Positions 1 through 5,478 of a stretch of 6,714 bases of DNA are shown here, piece after piece (position 1 is the stretch's first letter; every line of letters begins with the position of its first letter). The DNA lies in assembly GCA_947503585.1 (NCBI GenBank), contig CANNEJ010000082.1, forward strand, positions 1-6,714, given 5' to 3'. The DNA comes from Anaerolineales bacterium (GTDB lineage: Bacteria; Chloroflexota; Anaerolineae; Anaerolineales; UBA11657). Both the position numbers and the translations under genes were made by a program. The notes under the pieces were generated by a model. It was not told where the DNA came from, ran no database searches, and saw nothing but the letters and a program-made list of their open reading frames with translations.

Positions 1-862
1 GCTTGGGCTTGGGGTGGCGGCGCTTGAAGTGCAACGCGAAGGGCACGCCTCCGTGGCGCACATTGGCGCGCAGGGTTGTCTTGGCGTCCAACAGGCGGCC
101 GCGGCCGCGCTTGTGGCGCAGCGCAGCGCGGGTGCGCACGCGCGCTGCCAGCCGGCGCACCTCGCGCTGCAGCTGGGCGTAGTCGGCATCGCCCAGGCTC
201 TGAAACGGGCGGTCTGCAAGCCCCGCATCACTTGCTTCTTCGGCCGGCATTTGCGCGGCCCGCTCCCGCCATTGCTGGCCAACAAAGCGCGCCACCTGCG
301 CATCCAGCGCCTGCAGGTTCTGTTCAATCTCGGCGCGCAGGGCTTGCAGCGTTGTGGCTGGCATGCCGGCGCGCTCCAGCGCATCGAGCAGTGCCTCTAT
401 CTCGCGCAGCATTTGCGCGACGCCGAGCCGTCTTAGCAGCTCGCGCTCCACGCGCGGCAACATCCGTGGATCCACGCGCGTGGGGAGCCGACCGAGTTGT
501 GCGCGCAGCTGATCCTCGGCGGGTGCCTTTCCCTGCAGCAGGTCGCGCAACATTTCGCTGAGTTCAGCCTGCAGTTCGTGCAGCATTTGTTGCAGCGTTT
601 CACTGTCGGCGGGTTGCAGGTTCTGGCCCACCGGCTGCTGCTCGGGCGGGTCTCCGCCAAAGTACATTGGAAACAAGCGATCGAAGATTTCGCGGTCGCG
701 CTCCGCTTTGATGAGTGTGGTGCGCAGGGCAACGCGGAAAGTTTCGCGTTGGGGAACCGGCACATTGCTGGATGCCAGAAAAGCATCGCGGCTTTCGGCA
801 ACTGAAATGCGCACGCCGGCTGCGCGCAGGCCGGAGACGAATTCGATTATGCGATTTTCCAC
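1..862 (-). CDS. CoxE-like VWA-domain protein, N-terminal part (cut by window edge)
   Basis: Translating the minus strand from GTG at 862 gives 287 uninterrupted codons to the left edge. The N-terminus (about residues 8-68, FVSGLRAAGVRIS to FDRLFPMYF) matches the opening helical part of CoxE/YehP-like VWA proteins. A charged, Leu/Gln/Glu-rich helical middle follows. Residues about 253-272 (GRGRLLDAKTTLRANVRHGG) are the stretch these proteins carry just before the VWA domain. The MIDAS metal site itself would lie outside the window, so it cannot be checked. In this family the VWA protein works with a MoxR ATPase to mature or remodel a partner; here moxR lies directly upstream on the same strand, ending 75 nt before. 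An in-frame TAA touches the GTG, so no longer start exists, but there is no clear Shine-Dalgarno. The spacer contains a GCCGGC/GCCGGC hairpin (907-926) without a T tract, so read-through is likely. Confidence 0.85.
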   Translation of the reverse strand, partial: MENRIIEFVSGLRAAGVRISVAESRDAFLASSNVPVPQRETFRVALRTTLIKAERDREIFDRLFPMYFGGDPPEQQPVGQNLQPADSETLQQMLHELQAELSEMLRDLLQGKAPAEDQLRAQLGRLPTRVDPRMLPRVERELLRRLGVAQMLREIEALLDALERAGMPATTLQALRAEIEQNLQALDAQVARFVGQQWRERAAQMPAEEASDAGLADRPFQSLGDADYAQLQREVRRLAARVRTRAALRHKRGRGRLLDAKTTLRANVRHGGVPFALHFKRRHPKPK

Positions 863-937
863 TTAGCCGGCCGGAATGCGTGGAATACTACGGACGGCAT
901 TTGCACGCCGGCGCCGGGCGGCCGGCAGTGTCGCTGC

Positions 938-1867
938 TCACGCTGCGTCCGCAGCTGCGGGTTTGCGCGGCTCGCGCCGGATCATTTGGCGGGCCTTTTG
1001 CAAATCGCCTTCGTACTTGAGCAGCACCGTCAGCGTGCTGTCAAACACATCACGCGTGAGGGCGCTGGCATTTAGCGCCAGCAGTGCGCGCGCCCAGTCG
1101 ATTGTTTCGGCCACACTCGGGGCTTTGCGCAAGTCCAGGCCGCGCAGGCTTTGCACCGCCTCCACCACTTGCGCCGCAATCTGCGCGCCCAGTGCCGGCA
1201 CCTTGAGCCGCACAATCTCCAGCTCCGCAGCCCGCGCGGGATAGCCGATGTAAAGGTAGAGGCAGCGGCGCTTGAGCGCCTCAGAAAGTTCGCGGGTGTT
1301 GTTGCTGGTGAGCAGCACCAGCGGTTTGTTGGTTGCGACGAGTGTGCCAATTTCCGGAACACTAATTTGAAAGTCGCTCAATACCTCCAGCAGAAAGGCT
1401 TCAAACTCGCTGTCAGCGCGGTCAATCTCATCTATCAGCAGGACTGCCGGCTCGGGGGAGAGAATTGCGCGTAGTAACGGGCGCTGCAATAAAAAGCGCA
1501 TGGAGAAGAAGACATCGTCTTCCTTTGCAATCCGGTCGGCGGCTGCTGCCAGCGTGTCTGCGTCGGCCAGCATTTGCTGCAGCTTGCCGCTGAGCAGCTG
1601 GGTGTACAGCATTTGCTTGGAGTATTCCCATTCGTACAGCGCCTTTGACTCATCGAGACCTTCATAACATTGCAGGCGGATCAGCGGGCGCCCCAGCGCC
1701 GCCGCCAGTGCTTTGGCCAGCTCTGTTTTGCCCACGCCAGCCGGCCCTTCCACCAGCACCGGCTTCTGCAGTTGCTGCGCCAAAAACATCACAGTGCATA
1801 TTTCCTCACTGGGAATGTATTGCTGTGCCTTTAGCGCGGTGTCAAGCTGCCCGGGCGTGTTCGTCAT
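938..1867 (-). CDS. MoxR-family AAA+ ATPase (CoxD-like)
   Basis: This 309-residue protein is a MoxR-type AAA+ ATPase, a cytosolic ATP-driven chaperone usually paired with a VWA protein. Visible motifs are Walker A GPAGVGKT (41-48), Walker B AVLLIDE (141-147) followed by IDRAD, sensor 1 TSNN (187-190) and an arginine-finger pair RR (200-201) in EALKRRCLYLYIGYP. The C-terminal part (about 210-290) is the helical lid. Length is normal for the family. I chose ATG 1867 because the longer frame up to 1942 translates the tRNA-Arg gene, and MTNTPGQ is a normal MoxR beginning. There is no good Shine-Dalgarno. The gene starts 48 nt after tRNA-Arg on the same strand, so its mRNA may arise by tRNA processing. 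The CoxE-like gene downstream supports the CoxD/CoxE assignment; the substrate complex is unknown. Confidence 0.93.
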   Translation of the reverse strand: MTNTPGQLDTALKAQQYIPSEEICTVMFLAQQLQKPVLVEGPAGVGKTELAKALAAALGRPLIRLQCYEGLDESKALYEWEYSKQMLYTQLLSGKLQQMLADADTLAAAADRIAKEDDVFFSMRFLLQRPLLRAILSPEPAVLLIDEIDRADSEFEAFLLEVLSDFQISVPEIGTLVATNKPLVLLTSNNTRELSEALKRRCLYLYIGYPARAAELEIVRLKVPALGAQIAAQVVEAVQSLRGLDLRKAPSVAETIDWARALLALNASALTRDVFDSTLTVLLKYEGDLQKARQMIRREPRKPAAADAA

Positions 1868-1915
1868 AAGTAAAGCGATGCAAATAGTGCGCTGCGCAAT
1901 TGCACAAAAATGAAG

Positions 1916-1988
1916 TGCCCCCGGAGGGACTCGAACCCCCAACCCTCTGATCCGAAGTCAGATGCTCTGTCCATTGAGCCACGGGGGC
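1916..1988 (-). tRNA. tRNA-Arg (anticodon UCG)
   Basis: Read on the minus strand this 73-nt stretch folds as a complete cloverleaf. The acceptor stem is GCCCCCG with CGGGGGC, the D stem GCTC with GAGC, and the anticodon stem TCTGA with TCAGA around the loop CTTCGGA. Anticodon TCG lies at 1953-1955. The variable loop is GGGTT, the T arm carries TTCGAGT, and the discriminator base is A. The next bases are CTT, so the terminal CCA is not encoded and must be added by a nucleotidyltransferase. The gene lies 39 nt downstream of tRNA-His and 48 nt upstream of moxR, all in one direction. Confidence 0.95.
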
Positions 1989-2027
1989 GGGCACAGGCCG
2001 GCCGCTGCCAGCTGCAGATGTGCAAGG

Positions 2028-2101
2028 GGTGCCTGATGGGACTTGAACCCACAACAGCCGCCTCCACAGGGCGGAGCTCTGCCGATTGAGCTACAGGCAC
2101 C
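2028..2101 (-). tRNA. tRNA-His (anticodon GUG)
   Basis: On the minus strand the acceptor stem is GTGCCTG with CAGGCAC and the D stem is GCTC with GAGC. The anticodon stem CCGCC/GGCGG holds the loop CTGTGGA with anticodon GTG at 2065-2067, and the T loop is TTCAAGT. An extra G at 2101 (position -1) faces C73 at 2028. This G-1:C73 pair is the identity element recognised by histidyl-tRNA synthetase. The bases after C73 are CCT, so CCA is not encoded. The gene begins 23 nt after the hisS stop on the same strand, so the synthetase gene and its tRNA substrate are likely co-transcribed. Confidence 0.95.
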
Positions 2102-2124
2102 AGGCTATTACGCTGGCGATTTTA

Positions 2125-3402
2125 TCACGCCGCGCCGTCTCGCAGGCGCAGCAGCGCTTGCGGCGCCGCCGTCAGTACGCATTTTAGCTGCGTTGTACTG
2201 GCCAGCTGCTTGATGGTGACGTTGGATTCTGCGACCTCATCCGGGCCCAGCACGGTGGCAAACGGTATTGCCAGCCGGTCTGCGTACTTGAGTTGTTTTG
2301 CCAGCTTGTCAGCTTCCGGGTACAGCTCTGCGCGCAAGCCCGCTGCGCGCAATGCGTGTGCCAGCGCTGCAGACGCCGGCAGCAGCTCAGCTGAAAAAAC
2401 TGTGACAAGCACATCGGCCGGCGCCGCCCGCAATTTTGGCAGCACGCCGTACTTCTCAAGCACAAGCTGCACCACCACATCACCCATGGCAAAGCCAACT
2501 CCGGTGATGGGGTCGCCGCCCACGTCCGCCACGAGATTGTCATATCGGCCGCCGCCCAGAATTGCGCGGAACTCGCCGTCGCGGTCGCGCGCTTCAAAGA
2601 CCATGCCCGTGTAGTAGTCGAGCCCGCGCACAATCGTCGGGTCAAAGTCAAACCACTCACGCGTGCCCAGCGCAGAGCACGTGTCAAAGAACGCGGTAAG
2701 TTCCGGTGACGAGCGCCACTGCTCGCGGTCCTGCATAAGCAGCTGCAGACCGGCCAGCTGCTGGTCGCTCAATCCCAACTGCGTGCCTTCGGCGGCCCAC
2801 TTGTCGGCCGGCAGCTTGTCCAGCCGGTCCAGCAGCCGGAAAACCTTTGGGCGTTCTTCCGCGCGCACACCCAAATCAGCAACGCGTGCCTCCATCAACC
2901 GCCGGCTATTAACTGAAATTACAATATGCTGTGAAGTAAGCCCCAGCGCCGCCAGCAACCCTGCGCCAATTGATGCAATTTCCGCATCCGCAACGATTGA
3001 TGCGCTGCCCAGCAAATCAATGTTCCATTGGAAGAACTCGCGCGTGCGTCCTTTCTGTGGCCGCTCGTAGCGCCAGAACGGACCAAACGACCACCAGCGG
3101 ATCGGGCGTGGCAGCTCGCGAGCGCGCTGGGCAATCAGGCGCGCGAGGGAGGGCGTTAGCTCCGGCCGCAGCGTCAGCAGTGCGCCGCCCCGGTCTGGAA
3201 AGACAAAGGCCTGCTCTTTTACAAGTTCCTCGCCGCTCTTTGCGGCGTACAGTTCAAGCGCCTCAATCATTGGCGCTTCCCACTCCTGGTAACCGTAACT
3301 CTCGGATACAGCGCGGATGCGGTTGTAAAGCCACATGCGCTGTGCCATTAGCTCCGGATAAAAGTCGCGCGTGCCTTTTACCGGCCGAATAATTCCGGCC
3401 AT
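2125..3402 (-). CDS. hisS: Histidyl-tRNA synthetase (HisRS)
   Basis: This 425-residue class II aminoacyl-tRNA synthetase charges tRNA-His with histidine. The N-terminus has the family start IRPVKGTRDFYP (5-16). Motif 2 spans about 107-129 (GPFWRYERPQKGRTREFFQ...D). The histidine-specific motifs are VRGLDYYTG (258-266) and LGGGRYDNL (282-290). The motif-3 region reads GVGFAMGDVV (301-310) and lacks the Arg found in the usual GFAxGxER; similar GFG/GFAMGD forms occur, as I recall, in plant organellar and some bacterial HisRS. The C-terminal anticodon-binding domain covers about 328-425. I chose ATG 3402 because the 21-residue extension to 3465 overlaps the MOSC gene and looks non-native. The MOSC stop ends 1 nt before this ATG, which suggests translational coupling. 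tRNA-His lies just downstream. Confidence 0.97.
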   Translation of the reverse strand: MAGIIRPVKGTRDFYPELMAQRMWLYNRIRAVSESYGYQEWEAPMIEALELYAAKSGEELVKEQAFVFPDRGGALLTLRPELTPSLARLIAQRARELPRPIRWWSFGPFWRYERPQKGRTREFFQWNIDLLGSASIVADAEIASIGAGLLAALGLTSQHIVISVNSRRLMEARVADLGVRAEERPKVFRLLDRLDKLPADKWAAEGTQLGLSDQQLAGLQLLMQDREQWRSSPELTAFFDTCSALGTREWFDFDPTIVRGLDYYTGMVFEARDRDGEFRAILGGGRYDNLVADVGGDPITGVGFAMGDVVVQLVLEKYGVLPKLRAAPADVLVTVFSAELLPASAALAHALRAAGLRAELYPEADKLAKQLKYADRLAIPFATVLGPDEVAESNVTIKQLASTTQLKCVLTAAPQALLRLRDGAA

Positions 3403-3403
3403 G

Positions 3404-3841
3404 TTAATCGCGGACTGCGGCGGGCACCGCCAGCGCCACAGGATCACCAATTGCCAAGGTGCCACCGGTTACAACCCGGCAGAGTGTGCCGCGCCGGCCG
3501 GCACTTTTAGCGCGCAATCCGGCAGCCAGCCCGTCCATGAATTCACAGGGCGCACAGTCCCCGGTTACTTCAAAAACGGCGCTGCCCACTTGCAGGCGCG
3601 TGCCTTCGGGCAGCCCGGCAAGCGTGAAGTCCCGCACGGTCACATTCTCGCGGACTGCTCCTGGTGCCAGACCCCACTCAGCGATGGTTTCCTGCTCAAT
3701 CAACAGCACCTGCCGCCGGCGTTTGCCGATATTGGCATCGCCTTCGATTCCCTGCTTAGCAAGCGCCTGAGCGAGATTGACCGGGCGCATCGCGCCACCC
3801 TCAGCCACCTTAATAAATATATTGGTGATTGCGCCGGCCAT
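3404..3841 (-). CDS. MOSC-domain protein
   Basis: The 145-residue product looks like a stand-alone MOSC domain (the molybdenum-cofactor sulfurase C-terminal fold). Features are the opening AGAITNIFIKVAEGG, a mid-domain LAPGAVRENVTV (58-69), then GDCAPCEFMDGLAAGL (94-109) with Cys96 and Cys99. The second Cys of this C-x-x-C is the one conserved in the family and would carry sulfur or contact the cofactor. Short MOSC proteins are linked to Moco sulfur chemistry or to reduction of N-hydroxylated compounds; which applies here cannot be told. ATG 3841 gives the normal N-terminus. There is no Shine-Dalgarno, but a -10-like box ends 6 nt before the ATG, as in leaderless genes. It is the first gene of the leftward run and ends 1 nt before hisS. 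Confidence 0.9.
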   Translation of the reverse strand: MAGAITNIFIKVAEGGAMRPVNLAQALAKQGIEGDANIGKRRRQVLLIEQETIAEWGLAPGAVRENVTVRDFTLAGLPEGTRLQVGSAVFEVTGDCAPCEFMDGLAAGLRAKSAGRRGTLCRVVTGGTLAIGDPVALAVPAAVRD

Positions 3842-3847
3842 ACGCCA

Positions 3848-3853
3848 ATTTTA
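3848..3853 (-). promoter_or_regulatory. Candidate -10 box of a leaderless promoter for the MOSC-hisS run
   Basis: On the minus strand TAAAAT is followed by exactly 6 nt (TGGCGT) and then the MOSC ATG. This would place the transcription start on the A of the start codon. No clear -35 hexamer is seen at 16-18 nt spacing (only T-rich sequence), and no Shine-Dalgarno precedes the ATG, which is consistent with a leaderless mRNA. The assignment is inferred from spacing only. Confidence 0.45.
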
Positions 3854-3879
3854 CTCTGAACGCGGGCGGGGAAATAAAT

Positions 3880-3915
3880 AGCAGGAGCGCCTTGCCTAGG
3901 CAAGGCGCTCCTGCT
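3880..3915 (-). terminator. Perfect 36-bp palindrome, possible leftward terminator or insulator
   Basis: Positions 3880-3897 are the exact reverse complement of 3898-3915, centred on CCTAGG. The stem would have about 16 pairs in a hairpin. Read leftward it is followed by TATTTATTTCC, a weak T-rich tract. Read rightward no T tract follows, so if it is a terminator it acts on leftward transcripts. It stands 38 nt upstream of the MOSC start, with no recognised leftward gene ending there, so it may insulate that promoter or end an unannotated RNA. Confidence 0.5.
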
Positions 3916-4057
3916 GCGCGTAGGGGATGGAAATTGCGCTTTTTGCGGCGTCCCTGCCACAAGCTGCATTCGGCTTCCGTGCCCCTAAAGTTATCGGATT
4001 TATCCGGTATTTCTTTATCCGCACACGATTGCCGTGAATTATGCCGATACCAGTCAA

Positions 4058-4063
4058 TATAAT
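4058..4063 (+). promoter_or_regulatory. Consensus -10 box upstream of the membrane miniprotein
   Basis: A perfect TATAAT lies 21 nt before the ATG at 4085. At 17-nt spacing the -35 position holds TGAATT, a weak match; a better TTGCCG at 4029-4034 is too far away (23 nt). The predicted start near 4070 would leave a leader of about 15 nt with the Shine-Dalgarno at its very 5' end. The poor -35 suggests that an activator may be needed, and repeated TTTATCCG sequences lie just upstream. Confidence 0.55.
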
Positions 4064-4084
4064 TCTTGTGAGGAAGTCGATTCA

Positions 4085-4261
4085 ATGTTCGAAATGTTAA
4101 TTTTGGCCTCTGTGATCTTGGTTTTAGAGCAGATGTTTACCGCGCGCAGCTACTATGTGCTTGATGGTGGCGTTATCACATCGACTGTTTCTCTGGTGAT
4201 TACAATGACAGCCGTTGTGGTTCCCTCCGTGATGCTCATGGTTTCCCTCGCAATGGATTAG
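4085..4261 (+). CDS. 58-residue two-helix membrane miniprotein, function unknown
   Basis: I do not recognise this protein. ATG 4085 is preceded by GAGGAA (4070-4075, 9 nt away) and by a TATAAT box, so this start is preferred over ATG 4034, which lies upstream of the -10 box. The 58-residue product begins with a hydrophobic segment at about 4-17 (MLILASVILVLEQM). A short polar loop follows (about 18-30, FTARSYYVLDGG), then a long hydrophobic segment at about 32-56 rich in Val, Met and Thr with one Pro. Two transmembrane helices in a hairpin are likely, with no enzyme motif and no cleavable signal site that stands out. The neighbourhood is more AT-rich than the rest of the window. It stands alone, 189 nt before menH. 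Start, promoter and Shine-Dalgarno together make a real gene more likely than chance. Confidence 0.6.
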   Translation: MFEMLILASVILVLEQMFTARSYYVLDGGVITSTVSLVITMTAVVVPSVMLMVSLAMD

Positions 4262-4267
4262 TGCGCC

Positions 4268-4282
4268 CCGGCCAGTGGCCGG
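4268..4282 (+). other. Short GC hairpin after the miniprotein gene
   Basis: CCGGCC and GGCCGG flank a 3-nt loop AGT, starting 6 nt after the miniprotein stop codon. No T tract follows, so it is at best a weak or factor-dependent terminator, or an mRNA 3'-end stabiliser. Confidence 0.3.
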
Positions 4283-4297
4283 CTCCTGTGAAATCTG

Positions 4298-4325
4298 GGA
4301 ATGCGAAAGTTGCATTCCGGAATGC
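4298..4325. repeat. Three alternating GGAATGC / GCATTCC 7-mers
   Basis: GGAATGC (4298-4304), GCATTCC (4312-4318) and GGAATGC (4319-4325) follow one another. The middle copy can pair with either neighbour. Pairing with the first gives a hairpin with a 7-nt loop, while the last two together form the 14-bp palindrome GCATTCCGGAATGC. The site lies in the 189-nt spacer between the miniprotein and menH. It could be a protein-binding palindrome or a pair of exclusive RNA structures; nothing else in the sequence decides between them. Confidence 0.55.
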
Positions 4326-4450
4326 CCCGGTGATTTTCAAAAGCTGGTTTGATTGGTTGGTCTTGCACTTGACCGGGATGGGTTGTTGTAGTCCCCGGCA
4401 GTTCTCGGGTGCTTGAGTTATGCTAGCGGCCGCAATGCAGCGTTTGGGGT

Positions 4451-5290
4451 TTGAAGGTGGTTGAGCAGGCCGGCGGGAAGCCAGCCATACATCCGCAGGT
4501 GTGGCCAATAGCCACGTGGGGGCGCGCGGAGCTGCAGCCAATTGTGTTCTTGCACGGCTTCATGGGTGCAGGTTCGGACTGGCGCGAGATCTGCGAGCTG
4601 CTGGCGGAAGATTATTATTGTGTGTGCCCGGATCTGCCGGGGCATGGCGCAAACACAGCGCGTGACTTTGACGCACAGCTGTCACTTTCAGAACTTGCAA
4701 TCGAGCTGCATGGGCTGTGCGCCGGGCTTGGTCTGAAGGCACCGATCGTTGTAGGCTACTCGTTGGGCGGGCGGGTGGCTCTGCACGCGGCCCTACTGCA
4801 CCCAAACCGGATGCGGGCGCTTGTACTTGAAAGTACCAGCCCCGGCCTTGAGGCAGTGCTGGAGCGCGAGGCTCGCTCCGCAGCCGATGATGCGCGCGCA
4901 GCTGCATTGTTGGCAGATGGCGTTCCGGCTTTTACCAGGGCTTGGTACTCTGGTCCCCTTTTTCAATCGTTGCACAGGTATCCGCTGCTGCTGGCCAAGT
5001 TGCAGGCTGCGCGTGCCACCAATAATGCGCGTTGGCTGTCCAAAGTGATCCGTGAACTCAGCCCCGGCAAGGCAGCTTCAGCGTGGGCAGGGCTTGCGTC
5101 CGTCAAGACACGCACGCTGCTGGTGGCTGGTGCGCTGGATGTGCAGTACATGGCATATGTGCAGCGCATGGCGTTGGTAATGCCAAGCGCCATTAGTCTG
5201 ATTGTGCCGAATGCCGGCCACAACGTGCACTTAGAGGAGCAAGTTGGATTTGTGCAGGCGCTGCGGCAGTTTATGGCAGGTTGCGTCTGA
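4451..5290 (+). CDS. menH: MenH-like alpha/beta hydrolase (SHCHC synthase)
   Basis: The product (279 residues from the TTG) is an alpha/beta hydrolase closest to MenH. MenH eliminates pyruvate from the SEPHCHC intermediate to give SHCHC in menaquinone synthesis. Family marks are VFLHGFMGAGSDW (32-44), DLPGHG (61-66), the nucleophile elbow GYSLGGR with Ser104, LESTSPGL, the lid pattern ending in W-x-x-PLF, Asp230 in AGALD, and AGHNVHLE with His257. The Ser-Asp-His triad is therefore complete. The start is uncertain. An in-frame TAG at 4424-4426 limits extension, TTG 4451 is the first candidate, and GTG 4457 or GTG 4499 are alternatives; none has a well-spaced Shine-Dalgarno. No other men gene is visible, so a related hydrolase with another substrate is possible. 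Confidence 0.82.
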   Translation: MKVVEQAGGKPAIHPQVWPIATWGRAELQPIVFLHGFMGAGSDWREICELLAEDYYCVCPDLPGHGANTARDFDAQLSLSELAIELHGLCAGLGLKAPIVVGYSLGGRVALHAALLHPNRMRALVLESTSPGLEAVLEREARSAADDARAAALLADGVPAFTRAWYSGPLFQSLHRYPLLLAKLQAARATNNARWLSKVIRELSPGKAASAWAGLASVKTRTLLVAGALDVQYMAYVQRMALVMPSAISLIVPNAGHNVHLEEQVGFVQALRQFMAGCV

Positions 5291-5373
5291 TTGGCCGGTA
5301 CCGGCATTTGCTAAGTCACAATGATGCCGTGCTTTCCAGCCAGTGTAAGCATGTTGTATTAGTTGAGGAACAG

Positions 5374-5460
5374 ATGGCAGCAAATTGCGACCGGAGATTG
5401 GCGGTTGTGAACCGTGAGATATTCACGGGCAGTCCATACGCTAAGATGGCTGACTGGTGA
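5374..5460 (+). CDS. Possible 28-codon micro-ORF
   Basis: ATG 5374 is preceded by GAGGAA (5365-5370), so the GAGG core is 5 nt away, one of the better ribosome sites in the window. The reading frame encodes 28 residues (MAANCDRRLAVVNREIF...KMADW), hydrophilic and of no recognised family. It ends at 5460, 18 nt before the next gene. The hairpin at 5412-5428 lies inside it. It may be a leader peptide or a chance frame; a single short ORF gives little statistical support. Confidence 0.25.
   Translation: MAANCDRRLAVVNREIFTGSPYAKMADW
5412..5428. promoter_or_regulatory. Inverted repeat CCGTGA-N5-TCACGG, possible operator
   Basis: CCGTGAGATATTCACGG has 6-bp arms around GATAT. It sits 50 nt upstream of the start of the small helical protein gene at 5479. 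No T tract follows, so it is not a terminator. It resembles CRP/FNR-type half sites (GTGA/TCAC), but the spacer is 5 nt rather than 6, so I do not assign it to that family. Confidence 0.35.
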
Positions 5461-5478
5461 TTTAAGTGAGTTACAATA

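Noticed and set aside
14..561. Rightward open frames of 140 and 161 residues
   Set aside because: They lie antisense to the CoxE-like coding frame, are Ala/Arg-rich as expected in GC-rich shadow frames, and show no domain.
907..926. GCCGGC/GCCGGC hairpin between moxR and the VWA gene as a terminator
   Set aside because: There is no T tract on the leftward side and the two genes are a functional pair; GC-rich chance pairing is expected.
1868..1942. 25-residue N-terminal extension of the MoxR reading frame
   Set aside because: It translates the 3' part of the tRNA-Arg gene (MGVRVPPGAL is a typical tRNA artefact); ATG 1867 gives the family N-terminus.
1842..2100. Two leftward short frames across the tRNA genes
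   Set aside because: Their sequences (QSAELRPVEAAVVGSSPIRHP type) are translations of tRNA genes.
1916..2101. tRNA genes as attachment sites of an integrated element
   Set aside because: No integrase, no direct repeat of a tRNA 3' end and no foreign-looking gene is present in the window.
3403..3465. Longer hisS start giving 446 residues
   Set aside because: The 21 added residues overlap the MOSC coding region and do not resemble HisRS; ATG 3402 begins right before the conserved IRPVKGTRDF.
5294..5305. Palindrome GCCGGTACCGGC as terminator of menH
   Set aside because: The stem leaves almost no loop beyond four central bases and no T tract follows; a chance palindrome is as likely.
5412..5428. 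CRP/FNR binding site
   Set aside because: The spacer between GTGA and TCAC is 5 nt instead of 6 and the outer bases do not fit, so only a generic dyad is claimed.
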